Shown piece after piece: positions 8,749 through 17,149 of a DNA stretch of 64,000 bases; positions within the stretch are counted from its first letter, which is position 1; each line of letters opens with the position of its first letter. A program made the position numbers and the translations under genes. A model generated the notes under the pieces. It had not been told where the DNA came from, made no database searches, and saw only the letters and a list, made by a program, of their open reading frames with translations. The stretch is from positions 62,001 to 126,000 of the forward strand of contig JAEWQP010000008.1 of assembly GCA_023399155.1 (NCBI GenBank), written 5' to 3'. The stretch comes from Verrucomicrobiota bacterium. Its GTDB lineage: Bacteria > Verrucomicrobiota > Verrucomicrobiia > Opitutales > Opitutaceae.

Positions 8749-8881
8749 ATCGCCCACCCGCCGCCCTTCGCTCCCGCGATCGATAACGCCGCGCGGCAAT
8801 CCCGCTTGCTCGCGCGCACAAGAATGTCGCCGAACCGGTCCACGACCGCCTCACTGGTGCCCGACCCGGTCGCCATTTCGC

Positions 8882-9859
<978 letters not shown>

Positions 9860-9875
9860 GCTTGATTTCCTCACC

Positions 9876-9900
9876 CGGCCGGGCCGGAGCCCGGCCCTCC
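9876..9900. repeat. GC-rich dispersed repeat (GGAGGGCCGGGCTCC core), copy 1
   Basis: Within the 135-bp gap between the two ABC ATPase genes. The reverse complement reads ggagggccgggctcc followed by ggcccggccg and matches bases 29166-29190 with one mismatch, in a second, unrelated intergenic gap. Confidence 0.7.
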
Positions 9901-9958
9901 ATTCCAGAGGCTGGTCAATCGTTTTGAACCAGACCATGGGATTGAAAACACGCCCTTG

Positions 9959-9978
9959 CCTCCGTGATCTCTGTGTCC
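9959..9978. repeat. Dispersed 20-mer (cctccgtgatctctgtgtcc), copy 1
   Basis: This 20-bp sequence recurs exactly at 36818-36837. Both copies sit in same-strand gaps just upstream of a plus-strand gene (OppF-like here, scpA there). It belongs to the broader 'CTCCGTG/CTCTGTG' intergenic repeat type also seen at 13424-13454 and 39806-40189. Confidence 0.75.
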
Positions 9979-9994
9979 AACTGCTCTTTTTAGG

Positions 9995-11041
9995 ATGACG
10001 CCGCCTACCAATCCCGCCGCGCCGGCGTCGATCGAGGATACCATCCTGGAACTCGAGGACCTGAAGGTGCACTTCCCGGTGCACTCCGGTTTTCTCATCA
10101 GGCGCGATGCCGGGACAGTCAAGGCGGTCGACGGCGTATCGCTGGCCGTCCGACGCGGGGAGGTGCTGGGCCTGGTCGGCGAATCCGGCTGCGGCAAGTC
10201 CACGCTGGCCCGCACGATCGTGCAGCTGATCCCGGCAACCTCCGGACGCATCCGGGTGGAGGGCCGGGACCTCGCCGGCCTTTCCGGCCGCGAGTTGAAG
10301 GATCTCCGGGCGGAGATGCAGATGGTCTTCCAGGACCCCTACGCCTCGCTCAACCCGCGCATGACCGTGTTCGACACGCTGGCTGAGCCGCTGCTCGTGC
10401 ACCGTCGCGCCACCCGCTCGGACGTGGCGGCGCAGGTGGCTGCACTGATGGAGCGTGTCGGCCTGGCGCCCCGCCTGATGCGGAAGTACCCGCACGAGTT
10501 TTCCGGCGGTCAAAGGCAACGCATCGCCGTGGCGCGTGCACTCACGCTTCGTCCGCGTTTGATCATCGCGGACGAACCGGTCTCGGCGTTGGACGTGTCG
10601 ATTCAGGCGCAGATCCTGAACCTGCTCTCCGGGCTCTCGCGCGAGATGAACCTGAGCATGATCTTCATCGCGCACGATCTGTCGGTAGTGAAGCACATCT
10701 CCGACCGAATCGCGGTCATGTACCTCGGTCGGATCGTCGAACTCGGCGCGGCCGCCGAGGTCATCGAGCGCCCGCAGCACCCCTACACGCGCGCGCTGGT
10801 CAGCGCGATCCCCACGCCGGACCCGTCACGCGAACGCGAGCGGCAACGCGTGGTCCTCCCCGGCGATCCACCCTCGCCACTCGACCCGCCCAGCGGATGC
10901 CCGTTTCATCCGCGGTGCCGGTTCGCGGTCGATGCCTGCCGTACCGTGGTCCCTGCGCTCGAGCCACAAAAAGATGGCCGGCGCGTGGCCTGTATTCGCG
11001 TGGGGGAACTCCCGTCCGAGCACGTCGCACCATCCCCGTGA
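9995..11041 (+). CDS. Oligopeptide/dipeptide ABC transporter ATP-binding protein (OppF/DppF type)
   Basis: A 348-residue protein. It has Walker A GESGCGKST, Q-loop MVFQDPYASLNPR, signature FSGGQRQRIAVARAL, Walker B LIIADEPVSALD, a His switch in FIAHDLSVV, and a C-terminal GCPFHPRCRFAVDAC region. An insertion near the start (FLIRRDAGTVKAVDGV) is normal for OppF. It pairs with the gene 135 bp upstream to make the usual heterodimeric ATPase of a peptide importer. It is followed by an inverted repeat and a strong bidirectional terminator. Confidence 0.9.
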   Translation: MTPPTNPAAPASIEDTILELEDLKVHFPVHSGFLIRRDAGTVKAVDGVSLAVRRGEVLGLVGESGCGKSTLARTIVQLIPATSGRIRVEGRDLAGLSGRELKDLRAEMQMVFQDPYASLNPRMTVFDTLAEPLLVHRRATRSDVAAQVAALMERVGLAPRLMRKYPHEFSGGQRQRIAVARALTLRPRLIIADEPVSALDVSIQAQILNLLSGLSREMNLSMIFIAHDLSVVKHISDRIAVMYLGRIVELGAAAEVIERPQHPYTRALVSAIPTPDPSRERERQRVVLPGDPPSPLDPPSGCPFHPRCRFAVDACRTVVPALEPQKDGRRVACIRVGELPSEHVAPSP

Positions 11042-11057
11042 GGCCGGGCGAGGCAAC

Positions 11058-11107
11058 GGCGCCATCCGGGTAACTCCATGCGGCCGCGCGTACCCGGCTG
11101 TGGCGCC
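11058..11107. repeat. Imperfect long inverted repeat downstream of the OppF-type gene
   Basis: The arms ggcgcca...ccgggta (11058-11072) and tacccgg...tggcgcc (11091-11107) can pair into a GC-rich hairpin around an 18-base loop. There is no U-run, so this is not a typical intrinsic terminator. It may be a transcript-end stabiliser or a palindromic intergenic element. Confidence 0.55.
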
Positions 11108-11159
11108 GGGGAGCGCACAAGACGTGGGGGCGGCGCGCCCTGCGCATCGCCCGCATCAA

Positions 11160-11191
11160 CAGAAAAGCCCGCCTTGAGGCGGGCTTTTCTG
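11160..11191. terminator. Bidirectional intrinsic terminator
   Basis: A perfect 14-bp stem, cagaaaagcccgcc / ggcgggcttttctg, with a TTGA loop. A-rich and T-rich flanks inside the stem let it work on both strands. It separates the convergent OppF-type gene (plus) and the DUF4870-like gene (minus). Confidence 0.9.
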
Positions 11192-11211
11192 CGACGGGTT
11201 GCGGAAAGAGA

Positions 11212-11604
11212 TCAGACGAATGCGCCCGCGAACCACTTCGCGAAGAGCGGGCCGACAAACGGAAGCGGCTTCTGCTGGCCGTTGATTGCGGCCATCAATC
11301 CCATGACCGCGAGCGCCAGCATCGCGACGACGAAGGCGAGCCAGAGCAGCGACGCGATCATCCATCCGACGATGGGCACGAACGCGAGCACGGTGCCGAC
11401 GATCACGAGCGCGATCCAGATCGCGATGCCCGCGAGCATCAGACCAAGACTCTGGCGAAGGTGGAACGCGCCGATCTGGGTCTTGTTGCTGGAGTGCATG
11501 ATCAGGGCGATGATGAACCCGATCAGCGTGAGATAGGAGACAATGGCAACGGTCTTGTCCTCGGTGGAGACCGGCGTCTGTACGGTGGAGGCCTGAGAGT
11601 CCAT
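11212..11604 (-). CDS. Small Tic20/DUF4870-like membrane protein
   Basis: A 130-residue protein with a short polar N-terminus (MDSQASTVQTPVSTEDKTVA) and three to four hydrophobic helices: about residues 22-38 (SYLTLIGFIIALIMH), 50-75 (LGLMLAGIAIWIALVIVGTV) and 80-108. The HLRQSLGLML motif after the first helix is characteristic of DUF4870/Tic20-like proteins (FHxRQ). The function is not established. It is probably monocistronic; bases 11605-11752 separate it from the divergent malQ. Confidence 0.7.
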   Translation of the reverse strand: MDSQASTVQTPVSTEDKTVAIVSYLTLIGFIIALIMHSSNKTQIGAFHLRQSLGLMLAGIAIWIALVIVGTVLAFVPIVGWMIASLLWLAFVVAMLALAVMGLMAAINGQQKPLPFVGPLFAKWFAGAFV

Positions 11605-11752
11605 ACGGGTGAACTACTGGCAGAGCCCCCTTGAATCGAGCCATTTCCACAGGCCGCGCCCCGCCCGATCGGCCCGTTGGCAATTCGGGATTTGCGCCCG
11701 GCGGACTTGTGGCACTGTTGGAGGTCCGCGTCTCCACCGCGTCACGTTCTCC

Positions 11753-13321
11753 ATGGCCACGCACGCTCCTGTCCCGCTGTTCAACTGGCTCGATCACCGC
11801 GCTGCCGGCGTGCTGCTCCACCCGACCAGCCTGCCCGGCGATTTCGGGATCGGCACCTTCGGAAAGGAGGCGCGCCACTTTGTGGACTTCCTGCACGAGG
11901 CGGGCATGCGTTACTGGCAACTGTGTCCGCTCGGTCCGACGAGCTACGGCGACTCGCCCTACCAGAGCCCCTCGACCTTCGCCGGCAATCCCTACCTCAT
12001 CGATCTGCTTCCGCTCTGCAACGCCGGTCTCGAGCGGCAGGATGCGGTCGGGCCCTTGCTTTTCCTGAATCAGGACCACGTCGACTTCGGCGGTATTTAC
12101 AAGCTCAAGCGCCCGATCCTGCGGGCCGCCTACGAACAGTACCGGGCCTCGCGCAAGACGTCGCTACCCTACGGCGACTTCGAGGTGTTCAAGGCGCGGC
12201 ATGCGGCGTGGCTCGAACCCTACGCCTTGTTCATGGCGCTCAAGGACCATTTCGACGGGAAGGCGTGGATGCACTGGCCCCGGCAGGTCTCCAGCTTCGC
12301 GGCAGCCCTGAAGGCACCGCTGCGGCGCAAGCTCGAGGCCGACGTCGAGAGCCACATGTTCAGCCAGTACCTGTTTCACGGCCAGTGGCAGGAGCTGCGG
12401 GACTACGCTCGGCGCAAGAATGTCTCGATCATCGGCGACATCCCAATCTTCGTCGCGCTCGACAGCGCGGACGTGTGGGCCAACCCGGGACTGTTCCAGT
12501 TCGACACCACACGCAACGAACCCCTCGCCGTGGCGGGCTGCCCGCCCGACTATTTCAGCGCCGACGGCCAGCTCTGGGGAAATCCGCTCTACGACTGGAC
12601 GGCCAACGCCGCCGACGGCTACGCGTGGTGGACGAGCCGCCTCGCCGCCTGCTTCGAGCTGTTCGACGTCGTCCGCATCGATCACTTCCGCGGCTTCGAT
12701 ACGTATTGGAAGATCCCCTTCGGCGCGCCGAATGCCCGCACCGGAGCCTGGATTGCTGGTCCGGGACTGGGCTTTTTCGAAGCCGTGAAGGCGGCGTTTC
12801 CCAATGCCCGCATCATCGCGGAGGATCTCGGCGAACTCCTGCCGAGCGTGCTCACCCTCCGCGACCAGACGGGCCTCCCGGGCATGGCGATCCTGCAATT
12901 CGCCTTCGGGGGCAAGGCGGACAACCTCTATCTCCCGCACAACCTTGTCGCGAACCAGGTTCTGTATCCTGGAACCCACGACAACGACACCTCGCGTGGC
13001 TGGTATCGCACCAATGACGCGCGGACCCAGGACCATGTGCGGCGCTACCTGCGCATCAGCGGCGACGAGGTGGCCTGGGATTTCGTGCGCGCCAGCTACG
13101 CCGCCGTCAGCCGCCTCGCCGTCTTCCCGCTGCAGGACCTGCTCAACCTCGGCAGCGAGGCGCGCCTCAATACGCCGGGCCAGCCGGTGGGGAACTGGAG
13201 TTGGCGTTACCGTCCGGCACAGCTCGAGCAGCTCCGCCGCAGCAGCGCGCCCTACCTGCGCGACCTCGCCGCCCTCTACGGCCGCACCGGCGAGACCAGC
13301 CCGAGCGAGTCAAAGACCTGA
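11753..13321 (+). CDS. malQ: 4-alpha-glucanotransferase (amylomaltase)
   Basis: A 522-residue GH77 enzyme that transfers alpha-1,4-glucan segments between maltodextrins in the cytoplasm. Family signatures run in order: GVLLHPTSLPGDFGIG near the N-terminus, LGPTSYGDSPYQSPSTFAGNPYLIDL, IGDIPIFVALDSADVWANP, VRIDHFRGFDTYW (nucleophile Asp in RIDH), IIAEDLGELLPSV (acid/base Glu) and PGTHDNDTSRGWY. The ATG at 11753 is preferred because homologues begin close to it and the 48-residue upstream extension is Arg-rich, non-conserved and overlaps the opposite gene's promoter region. With GlgB and GlgP elsewhere in the window it indicates glycogen/maltodextrin metabolism. Confidence 0.95.
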   Translation: MATHAPVPLFNWLDHRAAGVLLHPTSLPGDFGIGTFGKEARHFVDFLHEAGMRYWQLCPLGPTSYGDSPYQSPSTFAGNPYLIDLLPLCNAGLERQDAVGPLLFLNQDHVDFGGIYKLKRPILRAAYEQYRASRKTSLPYGDFEVFKARHAAWLEPYALFMALKDHFDGKAWMHWPRQVSSFAAALKAPLRRKLEADVESHMFSQYLFHGQWQELRDYARRKNVSIIGDIPIFVALDSADVWANPGLFQFDTTRNEPLAVAGCPPDYFSADGQLWGNPLYDWTANAADGYAWWTSRLAACFELFDVVRIDHFRGFDTYWKIPFGAPNARTGAWIAGPGLGFFEAVKAAFPNARIIAEDLGELLPSVLTLRDQTGLPGMAILQFAFGGKADNLYLPHNLVANQVLYPGTHDNDTSRGWYRTNDARTQDHVRRYLRISGDEVAWDFVRASYAAVSRLAVFPLQDLLNLGSEARLNTPGQPVGNWSWRYRPAQLEQLRRSSAPYLRDLAALYGRTGETSPSESKT

Positions 13322-13423
13322 TCGAAACGGTCCTGCCCAGATAGGGCGTCGCTCCGAGACCGCCGCGCCCGAGGGGAGCCACCGCAGAGCGCTCCATGGC
13401 TCCGCGAGCCAACCCGCGCGGCT

Positions 13424-13529
13424 GCTCCGTGCCTCCGTGTCTCCGTGGCAAAACCTCAGCGCCGCCCACCACGATGCACGCAGACCGCAGGTCAGAAGAA
13501 GACCAGCGTTGGCCACGGAGGCACGGAGC
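13424..13529. repeat. Inverted pair of CTCCGTGCCTCCGTG repeats
   Basis: gctccgtgcctccgtg at 13424-13439 is mirrored exactly by cacggaggcacggagc at 13514-13529; the left copy continues with tctccgtggcaaaacc. The pair occupies the 286-bp gap between the convergent malQ and xerC genes, which has no other recognisable feature. The sequence type recurs at 9959, 36818 and 39806-40189. Confidence 0.8.
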
Positions 13530-13607
13530 GACTCCAACACCGGATAACGATCCAGACAGTGGCGGCGAGGAAACGTGTCAGAAAACGGCCCGCACACTTT
13601 TTCCCAC

Positions 13608-14558
13608 TCACGCGCGCGGATGGGCCTTGCGGTGGACGTCCTTCAATCGGGCGATCGTGACGTGGGTATAGACCTGCGTCGTAGCCAGGCTGGCGTGGCC
13701 CAGAAGGTCCTGCACCAGGCGCAGGTCAGCGCCGCGATCGAGCAGGTGCGTGGCGAAGGAGTGGCGCAGCTTGTGCGGCGTCAGGTCCATCGGCAGACCG
13801 GCCAGCGCGAGATAACGCTTGAGCATCTTCTGCACCTGGCGCGGGCCCATCGGCTCGTGTCGTCGCGTGACGAGCACAGGATCGTCGCGGCCGGTGCGCT
13901 GAGCGAACTGCTCGCGCCAGCGCCGCAGGACCGCGGTGGCGACCCGCCCGAGCGGACAGAGCCGGGTCTTGTCCCCCTTGCCCGTCACCCGAGCCACACC
14001 GGCGCCGTCGCCCATCTCGATCTGACCGTAGGTGAGCGCGCAGAGCTCGCTCACGCGAAAGCCCGCCCCGTAGAGCAGCTCGAGCGCGAGCCGGTCGCGC
14101 CAGGCGATGAACGGCTCCTCCGATTCGTTCTCGAGCAGCCGCATCGGCATGGCGATCAGTTGATCGACCTGCCCCTCCGTCATGAATCGCGGAAGCGGCT
14201 TCTCGAGCCTGGGCAGGACGAGTCCGGTGGCGGGGCTTTTTCTCAGACGGCCCTGCCGGATCCAGTAGCGAAAGAACGCGCGCAGCGCGGAGACATGGTT
14301 GTGAACCGTGCGGCGCGCCAGCCGCCGCTGGCTCTCGATGACAAAATCGCGCAGGTCGCGCGAGGTGATCGAGGCAATCTCCCCGCGCCAGCGGCCCTCG
14401 GCCGCCGTCCACGTGAGAAACTCCAGCACCGCCTGCGTGTAGTTGCGCAACGTATACGGCGAGACCCGTCGCTCGCCCGCCAGGTGATCGACAAACGGAC
14501 CGCCCCATTCGGCGAAGGCGATCGCCGCCCCGCCCTCGAGCTCGCGCCCGCCGCTCAT
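13608..14558 (-). CDS. xerC: Tyrosine recombinase XerC/XerD
   Basis: A 316-residue integrase-family recombinase that resolves chromosome dimers at dif sites. The catalytic set is complete: Arg168 (GAGFRVSEL), Lys194 (GKGDK), His262 and Arg265 (PHKLRHSFATHLL), His288 (LGHASL) and the nucleophile Tyr297 (TTQVYTHV). The N-terminal SAM-like core-binding domain (FVDHLAGERRVSPYTLRNYTQ) is present. It overlaps the upstream mazG by 4 bp (ATGA), so it is translationally coupled to it. No phage or integron genes are near, supporting a housekeeping Xer role. XerC is favoured over XerD only by general resemblance. Confidence 0.88.
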   Translation of the reverse strand: MSGGRELEGGAAIAFAEWGGPFVDHLAGERRVSPYTLRNYTQAVLEFLTWTAAEGRWRGEIASITSRDLRDFVIESQRRLARRTVHNHVSALRAFFRYWIRQGRLRKSPATGLVLPRLEKPLPRFMTEGQVDQLIAMPMRLLENESEEPFIAWRDRLALELLYGAGFRVSELCALTYGQIEMGDGAGVARVTGKGDKTRLCPLGRVATAVLRRWREQFAQRTGRDDPVLVTRRHEPMGPRQVQKMLKRYLALAGLPMDLTPHKLRHSFATHLLDRGADLRLVQDLLGHASLATTQVYTHVTIARLKDVHRKAHPRA

Positions 14559-15244
14559 CCTTTAGCGCGCGCCGCGGCCTCGGCGGCCTCGATCACGCGG
14601 TTGGTATGGTGGCGCAGCGCGGACTCGGGATCGATCCCGGCGCGCCGGCAGGCCGCGGCCAGCTCAAAGAGCTTTCGGCCGGCCTCCGTCTCGGTCAGCC
14701 CGTCGGCCAGGCGCTCGACGGCAAACTCATCGTGCACGCCGCTCTCGGTCGGCAGCGCGTGTTTCTTCGCCAGGGTCTTGTAGACATCGCGGGCCCGCAG
14801 CAACGCGGGCAGCGCCGGAGGGAGGGGTTTCACCAACGGATCGGGCGCGTCGGGCGCGATGCCCTTCTCCGCCTTCTTGATCTGGTCCCACTGCCGCAGC
14901 ACCTCGCTGCTGGTCTCGAGCCGGCCTTCGCCAAAGACGTGCGGGTGGCGGCGGACAAGCTTGTCCGCGATGCCGCGCGCGACGGCCTCGAGGTCGAAAC
15001 GCCCGGCTTCGCTCGCCAGCTGGGCGTGAAAGACCACCTGCAGCAGCACATCGCCCAGTTCCTCGCACATGTGCGGCATGTCCCCGCGGTCGATGGCGTC
15101 GAGCAGTTCGCTGCACTCCTCGATCAGGTAGGGCGCCAGTGATGCGTGCGTCTGCTCGCGGTCCCAGGGACAGCCGTCGGGCGCGCGCAGCCGGGCCATG
15201 ATCTCTCGCAAGCGTTCCACTTCAGCCGCGGTCTTGGGATTCAC
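14555..15244 (-). CDS. mazG: Nucleoside triphosphate pyrophosphohydrolase MazG
   Basis: A 229-residue all-alpha NTP pyrophosphohydrolase that converts NTPs or dNTPs to NMP and PPi, limiting damaged or excess nucleotides. The metal-binding motif is visible as EECSE (Glu42, Glu43, Glu46) and EELGD (Glu62, Asp65), after CPWDREQTHASL. I use the GTG at 15244 (VNPKTAAEVERLREIM). Longer in-frame starts would run antisense across the beginning of the divergent trpC and give low-complexity sequence. E. coli MazG is 263 residues, so this is slightly short. It overlaps xerC by 4 bp. Confidence 0.88.
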   Translation of the reverse strand: MNPKTAAEVERLREIMARLRAPDGCPWDREQTHASLAPYLIEECSELLDAIDRGDMPHMCEELGDVLLQVVFHAQLASEAGRFDLEAVARGIADKLVRRHPHVFGEGRLETSSEVLRQWDQIKKAEKGIAPDAPDPLVKPLPPALPALLRARDVYKTLAKKHALPTESGVHDEFAVERLADGLTETEAGRKLFELAAACRRAGIDPESALRHHTNRVIEAAEAAARAKG

Positions 15245-15356
15245 GGCGCCATTGAGCGATCGCAGGCCGCGGCGGCGCAATCCCGATGTTCGCCGCAAGT
15301 CCGCCGCGCTTTTCCCCTCCCCAACTGCGCCGCGATCCTCTATGCACCCCGCTTCG

Positions 15357-16154
15357 ATGGACAAGCTCACCGAAATCATGGCCTCGAAGCGCCGCGAGAT
15401 TGCGAGCCGTGTGCGGCCCGTGCCGGCGCGCGAACTCGAGGCGCTGGCGGAATTGACGCAACAGCGCCCGTCGTTCCATCGGGCACTCGATCGCGACAAC
15501 GGCAGCCTGGCCGTGATCGCCGAGATGAAACGCCGCTCGCCCTCCGCCGGCGCGATCGCCGCGGGTGCCTCGGCCGTCGACCAGGCGGACCGCTATGCCC
15601 GCGCGCGGGCCGACGCGATTTCGGTGCTGACGGATCAGCCGTATTTTGGCGGCACGCTGGACGACCTCCGCGCCGTGACCGACCACCTCGCGGCCGCGAC
15701 CCTTCCGGTCCCCTGCCTGCGCAAGGACTTCATGGTGCACCCGATCCAGATCGTGGAGGCGGTGCAGGCCGGCGCGAGTGCGATCCTGATCATCGTCCGT
15801 GCGCTGACCGACGACGAGATCACCGACCTGCACGACGCCGCGATCCTCGCCGACCTCGACGCGATCTTCGAGGTGCACAGCGAGCCGGAGATCGAGCGCG
15901 CCCTCAGGGCCGAGGCCGACATCATCGGCGTGAACAACCGCGACCTCGCCGCGTTCCGCACCGACATCGCGCTTTCCGAGAAACTCATTCCGCTCATCCC
16001 GAAGAACGTGCTCGCGATCAGCGAGAGCGGGATCTTCACCGCCGCGGATGCCGCCCGGGCCAAAGCCTGCGGGGCCCGCGCCATCCTGGTCGGCGAGGCG
16101 CTGATGCGTGCGCCGGACCCGGCGGCCCTCATCGCAGAGTTTCACGCGGTGTGA
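15357..16154 (+). CDS. trpC: Indole-3-glycerol phosphate synthase
   Basis: A 265-residue TIM-barrel enzyme of tryptophan biosynthesis that converts CdRP to indole-3-glycerol phosphate. Signatures include IAEMKRRSPSAG (beta1, catalytic Lys), LRKDFMVHPIQI (catalytic Lys), IIGVNNRDLAAF and SESGIFTAADAARAK / GARAILVGEALM (phosphate site). The start MDKLTEIMASKR is the usual family start; an ATG five codons upstream at 15342 is possible. It is not in a trp operon here. It is divergent from mazG and separated from rsmA by a 115-bp gap with repeat-like sequence. Confidence 0.93.
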   Translation: MDKLTEIMASKRREIASRVRPVPARELEALAELTQQRPSFHRALDRDNGSLAVIAEMKRRSPSAGAIAAGASAVDQADRYARARADAISVLTDQPYFGGTLDDLRAVTDHLAAATLPVPCLRKDFMVHPIQIVEAVQAGASAILIIVRALTDDEITDLHDAAILADLDAIFEVHSEPEIERALRAEADIIGVNNRDLAAFRTDIALSEKLIPLIPKNVLAISESGIFTAADAARAKACGARAILVGEALMRAPDPAALIAEFHAV

Positions 16155-16204
16155 AAGCGGCTCCAGAGGTGTGGGCCGCAACGAGGCGCACTATGCGCAA
16201 GAAC

Positions 16205-16250
16205 CGAAATCCTCCTTCTTTGCGCCTTCTGCGCCTCTTTGAGTCTGTTT
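16205..16250. repeat. Degenerate CTTTGCGCC-type short tandem repeat
   Basis: In the trpC-rsmA gap the sequence runs cctccttctttgcgccttct followed by gcgcctctttgagtctg, a roughly 9-bp pyrimidine/GCG periodicity. It resembles the 'CTTTGCGTCTTTGCG' intergenic repeats found in many bacterial genomes. No gene or terminator is visible. Confidence 0.5.
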
Positions 16251-16269
16251 GCCCGGGAGATCCGCTTCC

Positions 16270-17127
16270 ATGTCCGGTCCGCTGACACCCAGCACCACGC
16301 GAGCGCTGCTCGAGCGCCTCGGGCACACGCCGCGGCGGCAGCTCGGGCAGAACTTCCTCGTCGATGGCAACATCGTGCGCAAGTCGCTCGAACTCGCGCA
16401 CGTGGCCCCCGGCGATCGCGTGGTCGAGGTGGGGCCGGGCTTGGGAACGCTGACGGAGGCTCTCCTCGCCGCTGGCGCGGAGGTGTACGCGGTCGAGCGC
16501 GATGCCACGATGGTGGCCCACGTGCGCGACGCGATTGTACCCGCCTTTCCAACACAACTTCACCTGGTCGAGGGCGATGCGGTCGAGCTCCCGAGGGCCG
16601 GGCTGCCTCCGGACGTCGCTGCGGCGGGCTTCAAGGTCGTGGCCAACCTGCCCTATGCGATCTCCTCGCCCTGGATGGAAGCGATCCTCGCCGGCCCCCT
16701 GCCGGAGCGCATGGTGCTGATGCTCCAGCTCGAGGCGGCGCAACGCTACGGCGCCGTGCCGGGCACCAAGGCATTTGGCGCGATCAGCGTTTTTCTGCAG
16801 TCCACCTACCGCCTCGCGCCCGGTCATCGCGTCTCGCGCACGTGTTTCCATCCCGTGCCGGACGTGGACTCGACGCTGCTCAATCTCGAGCGCCTGCCGA
16901 ACCCCTACGCCTTTTCCGCTGAAGGTCGCGAGTTGATCCGATCGATTTTCCAACACCGCCGCAAGCAGCTGGCACCGCTCGTGCGCCGCGCGGCGCCCGA
17001 CGCGGCGGCGCGCTGGCTGCCGCAGCTCGAGGCCGCCGGCCTGCGCGCCGACGTGCGCGCGGAAAGCGTGCCCGTGGCCGCGTGGGTCCAGCTCGATCAG
17101 CTGCTCCGCGACGTCGCGCCGCGCTGA
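16270..17127 (+). CDS. rsmA: 16S rRNA dimethyladenosine transferase RsmA (KsgA)
   Basis: A 285-residue SAM-dependent enzyme that dimethylates A1518 and A1519 of 16S rRNA (E. coli numbering) during 30S assembly. Signatures: RRQLGQNFLVDGNIVRK at the N-terminus, SAM motif I EVGPGLGTLTEALL, the acidic loop VYAVERD, and catalytic NLPYAISSPW. The C-terminal small helical domain is present (FSAEGRELIRSIFQHRRKQL). The ATG at 16270 is used; a TTG seven codons upstream at 16249 lies in the repeat and is unlikely. It ends 22 bp from the convergent GH2 gene. Confidence 0.93.
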   Translation: MSGPLTPSTTRALLERLGHTPRRQLGQNFLVDGNIVRKSLELAHVAPGDRVVEVGPGLGTLTEALLAAGAEVYAVERDATMVAHVRDAIVPAFPTQLHLVEGDAVELPRAGLPPDVAAAGFKVVANLPYAISSPWMEAILAGPLPERMVLMLQLEAAQRYGAVPGTKAFGAISVFLQSTYRLAPGHRVSRTCFHPVPDVDSTLLNLERLPNPYAFSAEGRELIRSIFQHRRKQLAPLVRRAAPDAAARWLPQLEAAGLRADVRAESVPVAAWVQLDQLLRDVAPR

Positions 17128-17149
17128 GGTCGCGCCCCAGGGCGGGCGA

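Noticed and set aside
13608..14558. Tyrosine recombinase as a sign of a mobile or integron element
   Set aside because: It is coupled to mazG, flanked by housekeeping genes, with no attachment site, cassette or phage gene; housekeeping Xer fits better.
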